Shown here: one piece after another, positions 20,001-27,387 of the stretch
Numbering within the stretch: the stretch's first letter is position 1
Layout of the letters: every line of letters starts with the position of its first letter
Translations under genes and position numbers: made by a program
Source of the DNA: Aquipseudomonas guryensis
GTDB lineage: Bacteria; Pseudomonadota; Gammaproteobacteria; Pseudomonadales; Pseudomonadaceae
Assembly (NCBI RefSeq): GCF_014164785.1
Contig: NZ_JACJFN010000001.1
Location: 1,488,001 to 1,552,000, forward strand
Length of the DNA: 64,000 nt
Direction of reading: 5' to 3'
Notes under the pieces: generated by a model
Told to the model about the DNA's origin: nothing
What the model saw: the letters and a program-made list of their open reading frames with translations, nothing else
The model's database searches: none

Positions 20001-23000
20001 CACCGCCCAGGCAGCTGCGCTGACCACCGTGCAGATTGCTGCGCTAACCAGTGATCAGGTGGGTGCTCTGGAAGCGGCCGACCTGGCCGTGCTGAGCACC
20101 GCGCAGATCCGTGCCATCGATGCTGCCGATCTGGCAGCGCTCAACAGTGCCCAGCTTCAGGCGCTGACCACCGCCCAGGCGGCGGCGTTGACCACTGCCC
20201 AGGTGGCTGCTCTGGCGCCGAGCCAGGTCGCTGTTCTGGAGGCTGCCGACCTGGCAGCCCTGGGCACCGCGCAGATTCAGGCTATGAGTTCGGCCCAGTT
20301 GGCTGCGCTGAGCAGCGTCCAGCTGCAGGCGCTGACCGTTGCCCAGGTCAAGGCCATCGAGGTCGCTGATCTGGCTGCACTAAGCGCCAACCTGGTGAAC
20401 AAGCTGACCACCGCGCAGGTGCAGGCCTTGACCAGCGCCCAGGTGATTGGCCTGACCACCGCCCAGGTCGAATCGCTGACCACTGTTCAGGTCGCCGCGT
20501 TGACTACGGCGCAAATCCAGGCGCTGCAGACCGACGATATGGCGGCTCTGACGCCAGCGCAGATCGTTGCCTTGACCACTGCCCAGGCCGCTGCACTGAC
20601 TGGCGCCCAGGTGGCGGCACTGACCGTCGACCAGATCGCGGCGCTGCAAACCGCTGATTTGGCGGCGATTGGCACCCTCATCATCCCCAGTCTGACCGTC
20701 GGCCAGATTGCCGCGCTCAGCGAGGCTCAGGTTGCGGCGCTGACTACCGCGCAGATTGCCGCTCTGCAGACTGCCGATCTGGCCGCTCTGAGCGCCGATC
20801 AGGTGGTTGCCCTGACCAGTGCCCAGGTCGCCGCGCTGACCACTGCGCAGCTGTCCAGCCTGACCACCGTGCAGATCGAGGCGCTCGAAGTGGCTGATCT
20901 GCAGGTGCTGAGCACCGCGCAGATCGCCGCCCTGAGCACCGCGCAGATCCGTGCCCTGACCCAGGCCCAGGTCGCTGCCCTGAGCACCGCTCAGGTACGT
21001 GCCCTGGAAACTGCCGATGTGGCCGTCCTGACCAGCGACCAGTTGGCGGCCCTGACCACGGCGCAGATCCAGGCGCTGAGCACCACGCAGATTGTGGCGC
21101 TGACCACGGCCCAGGTCGCCGCGCTGGAAACCGCCGATGTGGCGGCTCTGACCACCGCTCAGGTCGTGGCCCTGCAGACGGCTGACCTGGCCGCCCTCAC
21201 GGTCGAGCAGATCGCGGCGATGAGTGCTGCCCAGCTGTCCAAGCTGACCACCCTGCAGGTACAGGCTCTGACCACTGCTCAGGTGGCGGCCATCGAAAGT
21301 GCCGACCTGTCGAGCATGACCAATGCCCAGCTGCAAGTGTTGAGCACCGCTCAGGTACGCGCACTGAATGCCGAGCAGATCGCCGCCCTCAGCGTTGCCC
21401 AGGTTGCCGCGCTGTCGACCGCCAGCATCCAGGCCTTGAGCAGTGCGCAGATCGTCGCCCTGACCAGCGACCAGGTCGCCGCGCTGGGTACCGCCCAGGT
21501 CGTCAGCCTGACCAGTGACCAGGTCGCCGCGTTGCAGACCGTCGATTTGGCTGCCATGAACACTGCGCAGATTCGTGCTCTGGAAACCGCTGATCTGGTG
21601 GCTCTGAGCCAACAGCAGGTGGCGGGTCTGACCAGCGCCCAGGTGGCTGCCCTGAGCACCGCCCAGGTGACTGCGCTGACTACCGCCCAGGTGGCGGCGC
21701 TGCAAAGCGTCGACCTGCAGGCCTTGAGCACTGCGCAGATTGTCGCGCTGAGCACCGCCCAGGTGCGTGCGCTCAGTGGCGAGCAGGTGGCTGCCCTGAG
21801 TACCACCCAGTTGCGTGCCCTGGAAACCGCCGATATCGCCGGCCTGAGTACCGACCAGATCATCGCCCTGACTACTGCTCAGGCGGCTGCTCTGACCACG
21901 GCCCAGATCCTCGCCCTGACCACCGCTCAGGTTGCTGCCCTGGAAGCGGCCGATCTGGCCGCGCTGACCACGGCCCAGATCCGTGCCCTGGAAACGGCCG
22001 ACATCGCCGTGTTGAGTGAGGATCAGGTGGTTGCCCTGAGCACCGCTCAGGTTGCTGCTTTGACCACCGCCCAGGTGGTGGCGCTGACCACGGCGCAGAT
22101 CGAACTGCTCTCCGTGGCTCAGGTGGCTGCGTTGACCACCGCTCAGGTAGCGGCTCTGCAGACCGCAGATGTGGCTGCGCTGTCCGATGTCCAGCTGGCT
22201 GCCCTGACCACTGCCCAGGCGGCAGCTCTGACTGGTGCGCAGATTGCCGCGCTTAGCGTCGATCAGATCGCCGCCCTGCAAGCTGTGGACTTCGCCGCGC
22301 TGTCCACCGCCGCCATCGTAGGCCTGACCACCGCCCAGGTAGCCAACCTTACCCTGGCGCAGATCGCTGCGCTGACCAGCAGTCAGATCGGTGCCATGGA
22401 AGTGGCCGACTTGGCCGCGATGACGCCGGAGCAGTTGGCCGAACTAACTACCGAGCAAGCATCTGCGCTGAGCAGTGCGCAACTGGCAGCCCTCGACGCC
22501 GACCAGTTGGCGGCGCTAGATCCAGAGGCGCTGACCGCAGCGGAGATCGAGTTCATCGAGTCGTTGACCACCGACAGTGTGCCGGGGCTGACTACCGAAC
22601 AGGTGGCTGGCTTTACTACTCGGCAGATCCGCATTCTGGAAACCGAAGACCTTGCTGCGCTGACTACCGCCCAGGTGCAGGCGCTGACCACCGAGCAGAT
22701 GCAGGCGCTGACCACCACCCAGATTCAGGCGCTGACCACCAGCCAGGTCGCCGCGCTGGAAAGCCAGGACGTCGCCGCGCTGAGCAACACCCAGCTGGTG
22801 GCGTTGACCACTGCGCAGGCGGCGGCCCTGACGGATGCTCAGCTCGATGCCCTGAGTACCGCGCAGATCCGCGTGCTTGAGGTCGCCGATCTCGCGGCGC
22901 TTAGTGCGGGTCGCATTACCAACCTGAGCACCGATCAGATCGCCGCCCTCACTGGTGCGCAGATCCAGGGCCTGACCACGGCCCAGGTTGCGGCGCTAAG

Positions 23001-26000
23001 TGGTGAGCAGATCGCCGTGCTGAGCACGGCGCAGATTCGCTCCATGGAAACTGCCGATCTGGCCGCGCTGACGGCCGATCAGGTGGGCGCCATCGAGACG
23101 GAGGATCTGTTGGCGCTGACCAATGAGCAGATCACGGCGCTCACCAGCGTTCAGGTTGCCGCGTTGAACAACACTCAGCTCGCTGCGTTGAGTACGGCGC
23201 AGATCAAGGCGCTGAGCACCGAGGACGTGGCCGCCCTGACCCTGGATCAGGTCGGTGCACTGACTACCGCTCAGGTACAGGCACTGACTACCGCGCAGAT
23301 CGTCGCGCTGACCCCGGCGCAGTATGCCGAGTTCACTACGGCGCAAGTCAGCAAGCTCACCACCACCCAGATCGAGGTGCTGGGTACGGCTGATATCGCG
23401 GCACTGACCGAAGAACAGGTCGGAGCGCTGACCACCCTGCAGACCACAGCACTGAGCACTGCTCAATTCGCCAGTCTGTCGGCACAACAGATTGCTGCTC
23501 TCACCACTGCCAACATCCAGGCCCTGAGCGCCGCTCAGCTAGTGGCGCTGACCACTGCCCAGGTGCAGGCTCTGGTGTTCGAGCAACTGGCTGCGCTGAC
23601 CACCGATCAGATCGTGCTGATGGAGACCGCGGATATCGCCGCGCTGACCGCCGACCAGATCCAGCTGCTGCTCGCTACACAGGTGGCTGCGTTGACTTCG
23701 GCTCAGGTCATTGGCCTGACCACTGCGCAGATTGCCGCCCTGGAGCCTCAGGACATCGCGGCGCTGTCCACCAGCGTGATTCCGCTGCTGACCTCGGCGC
23801 AGGTGCAGGCCATTACCCAGGATCAGATAGGCTCGCTGACTACTGCGCAGATCCGTGCCCTGGAAACCGCTGACCTGGCGCTGCTCAACAGTGCCCAGTT
23901 GGAAGGCTTGCAGCTGGCTCAGGTATCGGCGCTGACCACGGCGCAGGTAGCTGCCCTGACCACCGCACAGATCCAGGATCTCAGCAACGACCAGATCCAG
24001 GCGTTGACCGAGGCCCAGACCGCTGCGCTGACCACGGCACAGATCCAGGCCCTGACCACCGCCCAGGTGGCCGGTATGGAGGCGAACGATGTTGCCGCGC
24101 TGACCAGTGCGCAACTGGTCGCGCTGACCAGCGACCAGGTGCAGGTGCTGACCGTCGAGCAGATCCAGGCCATGAGCAAGACCCAGCTGTCGCAGCTGGA
24201 GACCGCCGACCTGGCCTTGCTCAACACGGTGCAGATCCGCGCGATCGAGACGGCCGACATCAGTGGCCTGACCACTGCGCAGATCGTCGCCCTGACCACC
24301 GAGCAGGCGGCTGCTCTGACCACTGCGCAGATTCAGGCGCTGACCACTGCCCAGTTCCAGGCCATGCAGGTTGCCGATCTGGCAGCGCTGACCACGGCGC
24401 AGATCCAGGCCATGGAGACCCGCGACATCGCCGTGCTGACCACGGCCCAGATCGCCGCCCTGACCAGCGATCAGGTGCAGGCGTTGACTACCGCCCAGAT
24501 CGTTGCGTTGACCACCGATCAGGTACCGGCACTGGAGGCCGCCGACTTCGCCCTGCTCAGCACGGCGCAGATCGTCGCCCTGCAGACCCGAGACGTGGCG
24601 GTGCTGACGTCCGACCAGATCGTCGCACTGACCACCGAGCAGGCCGAGGCACTGACGTCTGCCCAGCTGGCGGCGCTGACTACTGCCCAGTTAGTACGCA
24701 TTGAGGTCGAGGATCTGGAGGTCATGACCACGGCTACCCTGCAAGGTCTCTCCGCCGAGCAGGCGGCTGCGCTGACCACCGATCAGGTTGCCGCGCTGAC
24801 CACCGCGCAGCTGGTGTCTCTCGGCACCGACGATGTGGCTGCGCTGACCACGGCACAGATCGTCGCGCTGGGTAGTGATCAGGTTGCAGTGCTGACCACC
24901 GCGCAGATCCAGGCGCTGACCACCGCGCAAGTCGCCGCCATGCAAGTGGCCGATTTCGCCAATCTGACCTCTGACCAGATTGCGGTGATGGAGACCGCCG
25001 ATATCGCTGCGCTGACCACCGCGCAGATCGTCGCCCTGACCACTGAACAGGCCAGTTTCCTGACCTCGTCGCAGCTGGCTGCGTTGAGTACGGCGCAGCT
25101 GGTGCAGATGGAAGTGGCCGACTTGGCCGCGCTGTCGGTCGCCGCGATTGTCGGTCTGACCACGGCCCAGGCCGCGGCACTGACCAGTGCGCAGATCCAG
25201 GCACTGACCAGCGACCAACTGCCGGCCATGGAAACCCGCGACATCGCGGCGCTGACCACGGCGCAGATTCAGGATCTCACCAGCGATCAGTTCCAGGCGC
25301 TGACCACTGCGCAGATCAAGGCGCTGACCAGTGCCCAGGTCGAGGCGCTGGAAATCGAGGACCTGGCTGCGCTGGGCACCGATCAGATCCGTGCGCTGGA
25401 CGCCACCGATCTGGCCCTGCTCAGCACCGATCAGTTGGTCGAGCTGACCGTGGCGCAGATTGAGGCGTTGACTACCGAGCAGGTGGTCAAGCTGACTACT
25501 GCGCAGGTGCAGGCGCTGACTACCGATCAGTTGGTGGCGCTGACTACCGAGCAAGTGGCGGCCATGCAGGGCGCCGACGTGGCGGTACTGACCACCGCGC
25601 AGATCGTGGCGCTGAGCGTTGCCCAGGTGCAGGCGTTGACCACCGCGCAGATCGTTGCGCTGACCAGCGACCAGTTCGCCGCCATGGAAGTTGGTGACCT
25701 GGCCGCTCTGGACAGTGCCCAGATCCAGGCTATCCAGGGCTCCGACCTGGCGGCGCTTAGTTCCGATCAGATTGCCGGCCTGACCGTAGCCCAGGTGCAG
25801 GCGCTGACGACCTCGCAGATCGTCTCGCTGACCACCGCGCAGATGGAGCATCTGACCCTGGCCCAGGTGGCCGGGTTGACCACGGCGCAGATCGCGGCCA
25901 TGCAGATCTCCGATCTGGCGTCTCTGACAGCGGCGCAGATCGAGGCACTGACCACCGCTCAGGTACAGGCGCTGACTGCCTCGCAGATCTATGGCCTGAC

Positions 26001-27303
26001 CACCGCCCAGGTGGCTGCTCTGGAAACCGAGGATCTGGCGGCGCTGACTACCGCCCAGATCCAGGCCATGCAGAACAGTGACCTGGCGGCGCTGACCACT
26101 GATCAGATCCCGGCGCTGACCACCGATCAGATTCAGGCGCTGACCACCTCGCAGATCAAGGCGCTGACTGTTGCACAGGTCGCCGCGTTGACCAGTGATC
26201 AGGTCGCCGCGCTGGAAACCGTCGATGTGGTGGCTCTGACCTCGGCGCAGATCGCTGCCATCGAGGCGGGTGACTTCGCCGCGTTCAACACGGCTCAACT
26301 GGTGGCGATCGATGTGGCGGACATCGCCGCACTGACCACCGATCAGCTGGGCGGGCTGAACATGACCCAGGCCGATGCCTTCACCGCGTCCCAGCTGGCG
26401 GCCATGAGCACCGAACAGCTGTCGGTACTGACCACCTCGCCGCTGATTCTCGACCTCAATGGCGATGGCGTGCAGACCCAGCACTGGGCGGCCAACACCC
26501 TGTTCGACATCGACGGCGACGGCGATGTCGACCAGACCGGCTGGGTTGGCGAAGGCGATGGCCTGCTGGCGCTGGATCGCAACGGCGACGGCAGCATCAA
26601 TGACGGTAGCGAGCTGTTCGGCACCGCCACCACCCTGGAAGACGGCAGCAAGGCCCAGGACGGTTTCGCCGCCCTGGCCGAGCTGGACAGCAATGGCGAT
26701 GGCCGCATCGACGCCAACGACGAGGCCTTCGCCTCGCTGCGAGTGTGGATGGATGGCAACAAGGATGGCCTCAGCCAGAGTGGCGAGCTGTACAGCTTGT
26801 CGAGCCTGGGTATCGCTAGCATCAACCTGCAGGCGCAGCAGACCAGCGAGCTGAACAACGGCAACTGGGTCGGCCTGAACGGTAGCTACGAGACAGTCGA
26901 TGGCCAGGTGCACAGCATGGCCGACGTCTGGTTCCGTAGTGGCGAAGCCGGTCAGACTATCGACCTGACCGCGCTGAACGCCGAGTCGATCAGTGAGCAC
27001 AGTCTCAGCCGCATCGACCTCGGTCACGACGGCGGTGTGGCCAGCACGCTGAAGCTGGATGCCGAGAGCATTAGTCTGTTCGGTCAGGCTGGCCTGGTCG
27101 ATACCAGTGCTCTGGGTGCCTCGCAGCCGGTGCAGCTGCTGATCAATGGCGATGCCAATGACAGCGTGCAGATCGCTGATCCGGCGGGTGAATGGCAAGC
27201 GGTAGGCAGCGTACAGGTCGACGGCACCAGCTACGACGTGTACAACGATGGCGAAATCCAGCTGCTGGTGGCCAGCAACGTGAACACCAGCTTCTTCTCC
27301 TGA
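11098..27303 (+). CDS. Giant octapeptide-repeat protein, probable type I secreted surface fibre
   Basis: A 5401-residue protein. After seven residues (MSSIFTG) it consists of about 638 eight-residue units, consensus LTTAQIAA, up to about residue 5110. Most units have Leu/Met at 1, Ser/Thr at 2-3, Gln at 5, Ile/Val/Leu at 6 and Ala at 8; Asp replaces Gln at 5 in a subset spaced 5, 2 or 7 units apart. I saw no cysteine, and aromatic residues are very rare, in the repeats. The tail starts SPLILDLNGDGVQ and holds five Asp-rich EF-hand-like loops (DLNGDG, DIDGDGD, DRNGDG, DSNGDG, DGNKDG; about residues 5119-5225). It ends with the L-x-I-x-GDANDSV ... W ... YDVYNDGEIQLLV module that closes many giant type I secreted adhesins. 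There is no N-terminal signal peptide and no RTX nonapeptide. The facing ABC/HlyD/TolC operon is the likely exporter, and the next gene is a Ser/Thr-type glycosyltransferase. Existence of the gene is certain; secretion and adhesion are inferred. Confidence 0.9.
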   Translation: MSSIFTGLTTAQVAALTTDQIAALTTEDIAGMSTAQMVAFTTAQIQVLSTESVQALSTAQLRAMQTVDFAALTSDQVPALDATQTAALTTAQIVALTTAQAAALTATQAAALTTAQLQKMENADLAALGTDAIEALSTAQVFNLTTAQVASLTNAQVAALEIQDLAVMNAAAIKAMTAGQVAALTTDQIQSLSTLQIAALDTDVGSLTNAQIVALESHQVAALNSVQVGALSPTKLAALEAADIAYLTTAVVAALKTNQIAGLTTDQVEALTTLQVSKLSSAQLAALTTAQIQAMEVADIAVLSTAAIPGLTTAQVVALTTDQIQALTSAQVARLDTADVRALTAAQLEAMESAQIGALTATQVLALTTTQLQAIEAADLAAMSTAAIGALTTTQINKLTTEQIEALTTLQVRSLKSTQLAAMTTAQVRALEAEDVAAISTASIAGLSTVQIAAMTTDQIEALTSAQIAQLDTADVKALTTAQIDALDSVQIAGLTSVQISALTTAQVAAIDLDIVGISPATLAAMNTAQIRALDIAQIEALTTAQAAALTATQVAALSTTSIEAIEVADLAVISTAAIKGLTTAQVRALTSDQVAALTSAQIRSMDAVDVAALSSDSIAALSTLQISALTAGQIAALTTVQIAAIDDASLAVLSPATIAGLTTAQIRALTSDQLVALTTAQAAALTITQVAALSTAQVAALEVADVAKLSTSAIVGLSSAQVSALTDAQLQALTTAQISKIDAADLAGLSTADIGLLSAGQIGALTATQVVALSTAQVRAIEVGDIPSLSIAAIKALSTAQVAALTTDQIVALTSAQVAGLDPADFAALGTAQLVALSQAQAAALTSAQIAALSPAKLAALEETDLAALSTLAVRGLTSAQIGALTTDQIVALTTAQAAALSSAQIVGLKTSQIAALEETDLAALSTAAIAGMSTAQIASLQATQVDDLTTLQIQAIQTVDIKAMTTDQMAALTAPQVSSLTIPQLVAMTTAQIDALNTPLTAEQLVAREIGALTTANIGALTTAQIAAWTTAHAAALVSTQVAAMSTAQVRAFETVDFQALSASVIQGLSTAQVAKLTNAQVAALTTEQITALEVIDLGALSTSQIVALTTAQAAALSTAQAVGLSTAQLRALQTADLAALSTFAVSKLTAAQIAALTTAQVAALTSDQVEALSVAQIKALGTAQVKALDTEQIAVLSSAQLSALETADILALTTDQLVALSTQQIGQLSSAQITALTSKQIMALETDQIAALKTAQIVAMDTEDFKALSIEQIAALDSAQIRALQTADIVALTTAQFAALSTAQLAALTTAQIRAIETADLRQLSTLQIASLSSSQVAALTTAQIAKLLTAQVAALETQDLVALSTAAIVSLTNNQVAALSTAQVAALTTAQIRAIETNDLAVLDDEQIEALTTAQVAALTSAQIAAMTPEQLAALQAEDLAVLSTAVIKALTTTQVAELTTEQLAGLSTAQLAALETADIRVLSNEQITALTSVQVAALTTAQIAALTTAQVSVLSTEDIAALGLPAFRALTTAQLRALGEEQLAALTTAQAAALTTVQIRALTVGQLAALETADLAALATANIAALLSAQVQGLTSEQVAALTTAQIKALTTTQIALLSEEQVAAIETEDLQQLTSSAIQALSSAQVAALTSDQVAILSTAQIRALDTADVAALVPEQLVVLSSAQLQALSTAQIVALGSDQVAALSTDQIEALTTAQVRALQTADLQALSVEQIQTLTTAQVAALTTVQVASLTSDQVAALEIDDLNVLSTASIKALGSDQVAALSTDQVAALSTAQVAALDSQDVAALGTAQIVALTNEQMAALSSSQFAALGSDQIAAIEIDDLQQLSTAVIRNLSTDQVQALSTDQVQALTGSQVVALTTAQLSKLSTEQIVALDAEDLSLLSTAQVAALTTAQVAALTVEQIANLGSLQLGAFDTADIRALGTAQIVALTEEQVVVLTSAQFAALTTDQIRALEVQDLAALSSTAIAGLSTAQAAALTTAQIAALTEDQVPALTSAQMAVLSTEQVAAFEPFDLAALAPSTISGFSSAQMAALSTAQIAALTSDQIAALDASDLSALTTEQIVALTENQARGLTSAQVAAFSTEQLAALETADLAKLTTAAVGALSSAQLAALTLDQVAALTASQMGNLATASLAGLSTAQVAALSSTQVAALGVEQVAVLSTAQIAALDAVDVAALSNTRIVALTTAQVAALTLGQLEALSTSQVRALETEDVAALTTEQVASLDVAQVAALTTAQIAALTTAQVRALTIEQLEALSGTQVAALETEDLVALTTDQLQALSTEQIAALKTAQIAALTTAQVVALEAGDISGLSAAQLVALTTAQAAVLTVEQIAALSTAQVRALETADLAVLPTDRIAALSTVQLEALTTAQVVALTTDQARALTADQVAALTTTQVRALATDDLAVLTSDQIAALTSDQITALSNAQVVALTTAQAAAIEVADLAGLTTGQVQALQTDDLAALTTAQIAGLSNAQLAALSTAQIVALTSAQVAALTNSQVAALSTAQVRALETADLAALTTAQVQALTTAQVVALSTAQVASLTQTQVAVLESSDLRALTTAQIVALTTAQIQALTTTQITQLTSTQIAALETADLAALSQEQVFALSGSQPTALTTAQIASLPTAQIAAWQTADLANLTTEQIQALTTAQMQALTLEQVPALTTLQIRALETADLAALTAEQVVNLTTLQVAALTTEQIQALTTAQVAALETADLRALGTAQIRALESADLAALTDTQIAALTTAQVAALTTAQINKLTAGQIAALETADLAALSTAQIVALTSAQIQALGAAQIAALTTAQVRALETADVAVLTAEQIAAFTTVQIQALSTAQIVALTTEQIQALEQADLQALTTAQLVAMQTADLAALRTDQIEALTTAQFVALTSSQLLALTTEQIAAIETVDLVALSASQISKLETADIAALQGAQIAALTTAQAAALTTVQIAALTSDQVGALEAADLAVLSTAQIRAIDAADLAALNSAQLQALTTAQAAALTTAQVAALAPSQVAVLEAADLAALGTAQIQAMSSAQLAALSSVQLQALTVAQVKAIEVADLAALSANLVNKLTTAQVQALTSAQVIGLTTAQVESLTTVQVAALTTAQIQALQTDDMAALTPAQIVALTTAQAAALTGAQVAALTVDQIAALQTADLAAIGTLIIPSLTVGQIAALSEAQVAALTTAQIAALQTADLAALSADQVVALTSAQVAALTTAQLSSLTTVQIEALEVADLQVLSTAQIAALSTAQIRALTQAQVAALSTAQVRALETADVAVLTSDQLAALTTAQIQALSTTQIVALTTAQVAALETADVAALTTAQVVALQTADLAALTVEQIAAMSAAQLSKLTTLQVQALTTAQVAAIESADLSSMTNAQLQVLSTAQVRALNAEQIAALSVAQVAALSTASIQALSSAQIVALTSDQVAALGTAQVVSLTSDQVAALQTVDLAAMNTAQIRALETADLVALSQQQVAGLTSAQVAALSTAQVTALTTAQVAALQSVDLQALSTAQIVALSTAQVRALSGEQVAALSTTQLRALETADIAGLSTDQIIALTTAQAAALTTAQILALTTAQVAALEAADLAALTTAQIRALETADIAVLSEDQVVALSTAQVAALTTAQVVALTTAQIELLSVAQVAALTTAQVAALQTADVAALSDVQLAALTTAQAAALTGAQIAALSVDQIAALQAVDFAALSTAAIVGLTTAQVANLTLAQIAALTSSQIGAMEVADLAAMTPEQLAELTTEQASALSSAQLAALDADQLAALDPEALTAAEIEFIESLTTDSVPGLTTEQVAGFTTRQIRILETEDLAALTTAQVQALTTEQMQALTTTQIQALTTSQVAALESQDVAALSNTQLVALTTAQAAALTDAQLDALSTAQIRVLEVADLAALSAGRITNLSTDQIAALTGAQIQGLTTAQVAALSGEQIAVLSTAQIRSMETADLAALTADQVGAIETEDLLALTNEQITALTSVQVAALNNTQLAALSTAQIKALSTEDVAALTLDQVGALTTAQVQALTTAQIVALTPAQYAEFTTAQVSKLTTTQIEVLGTADIAALTEEQVGALTTLQTTALSTAQFASLSAQQIAALTTANIQALSAAQLVALTTAQVQALVFEQLAALTTDQIVLMETADIAALTADQIQLLLATQVAALTSAQVIGLTTAQIAALEPQDIAALSTSVIPLLTSAQVQAITQDQIGSLTTAQIRALETADLALLNSAQLEGLQLAQVSALTTAQVAALTTAQIQDLSNDQIQALTEAQTAALTTAQIQALTTAQVAGMEANDVAALTSAQLVALTSDQVQVLTVEQIQAMSKTQLSQLETADLALLNTVQIRAIETADISGLTTAQIVALTTEQAAALTTAQIQALTTAQFQAMQVADLAALTTAQIQAMETRDIAVLTTAQIAALTSDQVQALTTAQIVALTTDQVPALEAADFALLSTAQIVALQTRDVAVLTSDQIVALTTEQAEALTSAQLAALTTAQLVRIEVEDLEVMTTATLQGLSAEQAAALTTDQVAALTTAQLVSLGTDDVAALTTAQIVALGSDQVAVLTTAQIQALTTAQVAAMQVADFANLTSDQIAVMETADIAALTTAQIVALTTEQASFLTSSQLAALSTAQLVQMEVADLAALSVAAIVGLTTAQAAALTSAQIQALTSDQLPAMETRDIAALTTAQIQDLTSDQFQALTTAQIKALTSAQVEALEIEDLAALGTDQIRALDATDLALLSTDQLVELTVAQIEALTTEQVVKLTTAQVQALTTDQLVALTTEQVAAMQGADVAVLTTAQIVALSVAQVQALTTAQIVALTSDQFAAMEVGDLAALDSAQIQAIQGSDLAALSSDQIAGLTVAQVQALTTSQIVSLTTAQMEHLTLAQVAGLTTAQIAAMQISDLASLTAAQIEALTTAQVQALTASQIYGLTTAQVAALETEDLAALTTAQIQAMQNSDLAALTTDQIPALTTDQIQALTTSQIKALTVAQVAALTSDQVAALETVDVVALTSAQIAAIEAGDFAAFNTAQLVAIDVADIAALTTDQLGGLNMTQADAFTASQLAAMSTEQLSVLTTSPLILDLNGDGVQTQHWAANTLFDIDGDGDVDQTGWVGEGDGLLALDRNGDGSINDGSELFGTATTLEDGSKAQDGFAALAELDSNGDGRIDANDEAFASLRVWMDGNKDGLSQSGELYSLSSLGIASINLQAQQTSELNNGNWVGLNGSYETVDGQVHSMADVWFRSGEAGQTIDLTALNAESISEHSLSRIDLGHDGGVASTLKLDAESISLFGQAGLVDTSALGASQPVQLLINGDANDSVQIADPAGEWQAVGSVQVDGTSYDVYNDGEIQLLVASNVNTSFFS
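11119..26427 (+). repeat. Coding 24-bp repeat array, about 638 units
   Basis: The 15,309 bp encode 5103 residues, which is 638 x 8 minus 1. I found only three events that shift the 8-residue register: two seven-residue units (LDTDVGS at 11695-11715, IDLDIVG at 12628-12648) and one 17-residue insertion-type unit (LNTPLTAEQLVAREIGA at 14089-14139), which together account for the minus 1. Copies of the same peptide use different synonymous codons, so this is not a young slippage array. A degenerate pair (LDPEALTA, AEIEFIES) lies at 22516-22563, near two-thirds along. Confidence 0.92.
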
Positions 27304-27321
27304 GTAGGCGCTGGTAACTCT

Positions 27322-27350
27322 TCCCCGGTGGCGCCTGGCGCTGCCGGGGA
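27322..27350 (+). other. Hairpin between giant gene and glycosyltransferase
   Basis: TCCCCGG (27322-27328) pairs with CCGGGGA (27344-27350) about 20 nt past the giant-gene stop. No T run follows, so full termination is unlikely; it may protect the giant mRNA or reduce read-through into the glycosyltransferase gene. Confidence 0.4.
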
Positions 27351-27387
27351 GGCACGTGTGCAATCCATCCCCTGACAAGGCGTTCGC

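Noticed and set aside
11098..26427. Possible CRISPR array because of short regular repeats
   Set aside because: The period is 24 bp with no distinct spacers, the frame is open throughout, and no cas genes are present.
11119..26427. Ice-nucleation or antifreeze protein, which also have octapeptide repeats in Pseudomonas
   Set aside because: The AGYGSTxT signature and the TxT ice-binding pattern are absent; the repeat here is Gln- and Leu-based with no Tyr.
11098..27303. Many long open frames on the minus strand (up to about 900 codons) across the giant repeat gene
   Set aside because: They follow from the 24-bp codon pattern of the sense strand; their translations are low-complexity Gly/Gln/Arg/Leu mirrors of the repeat with no domains or ribosome sites.
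26428..27303. RTX toxin or haemolysin tail
   Set aside because: No GGxGxDxxx nonapeptide was found; only EF-hand-like Asp loops are present.
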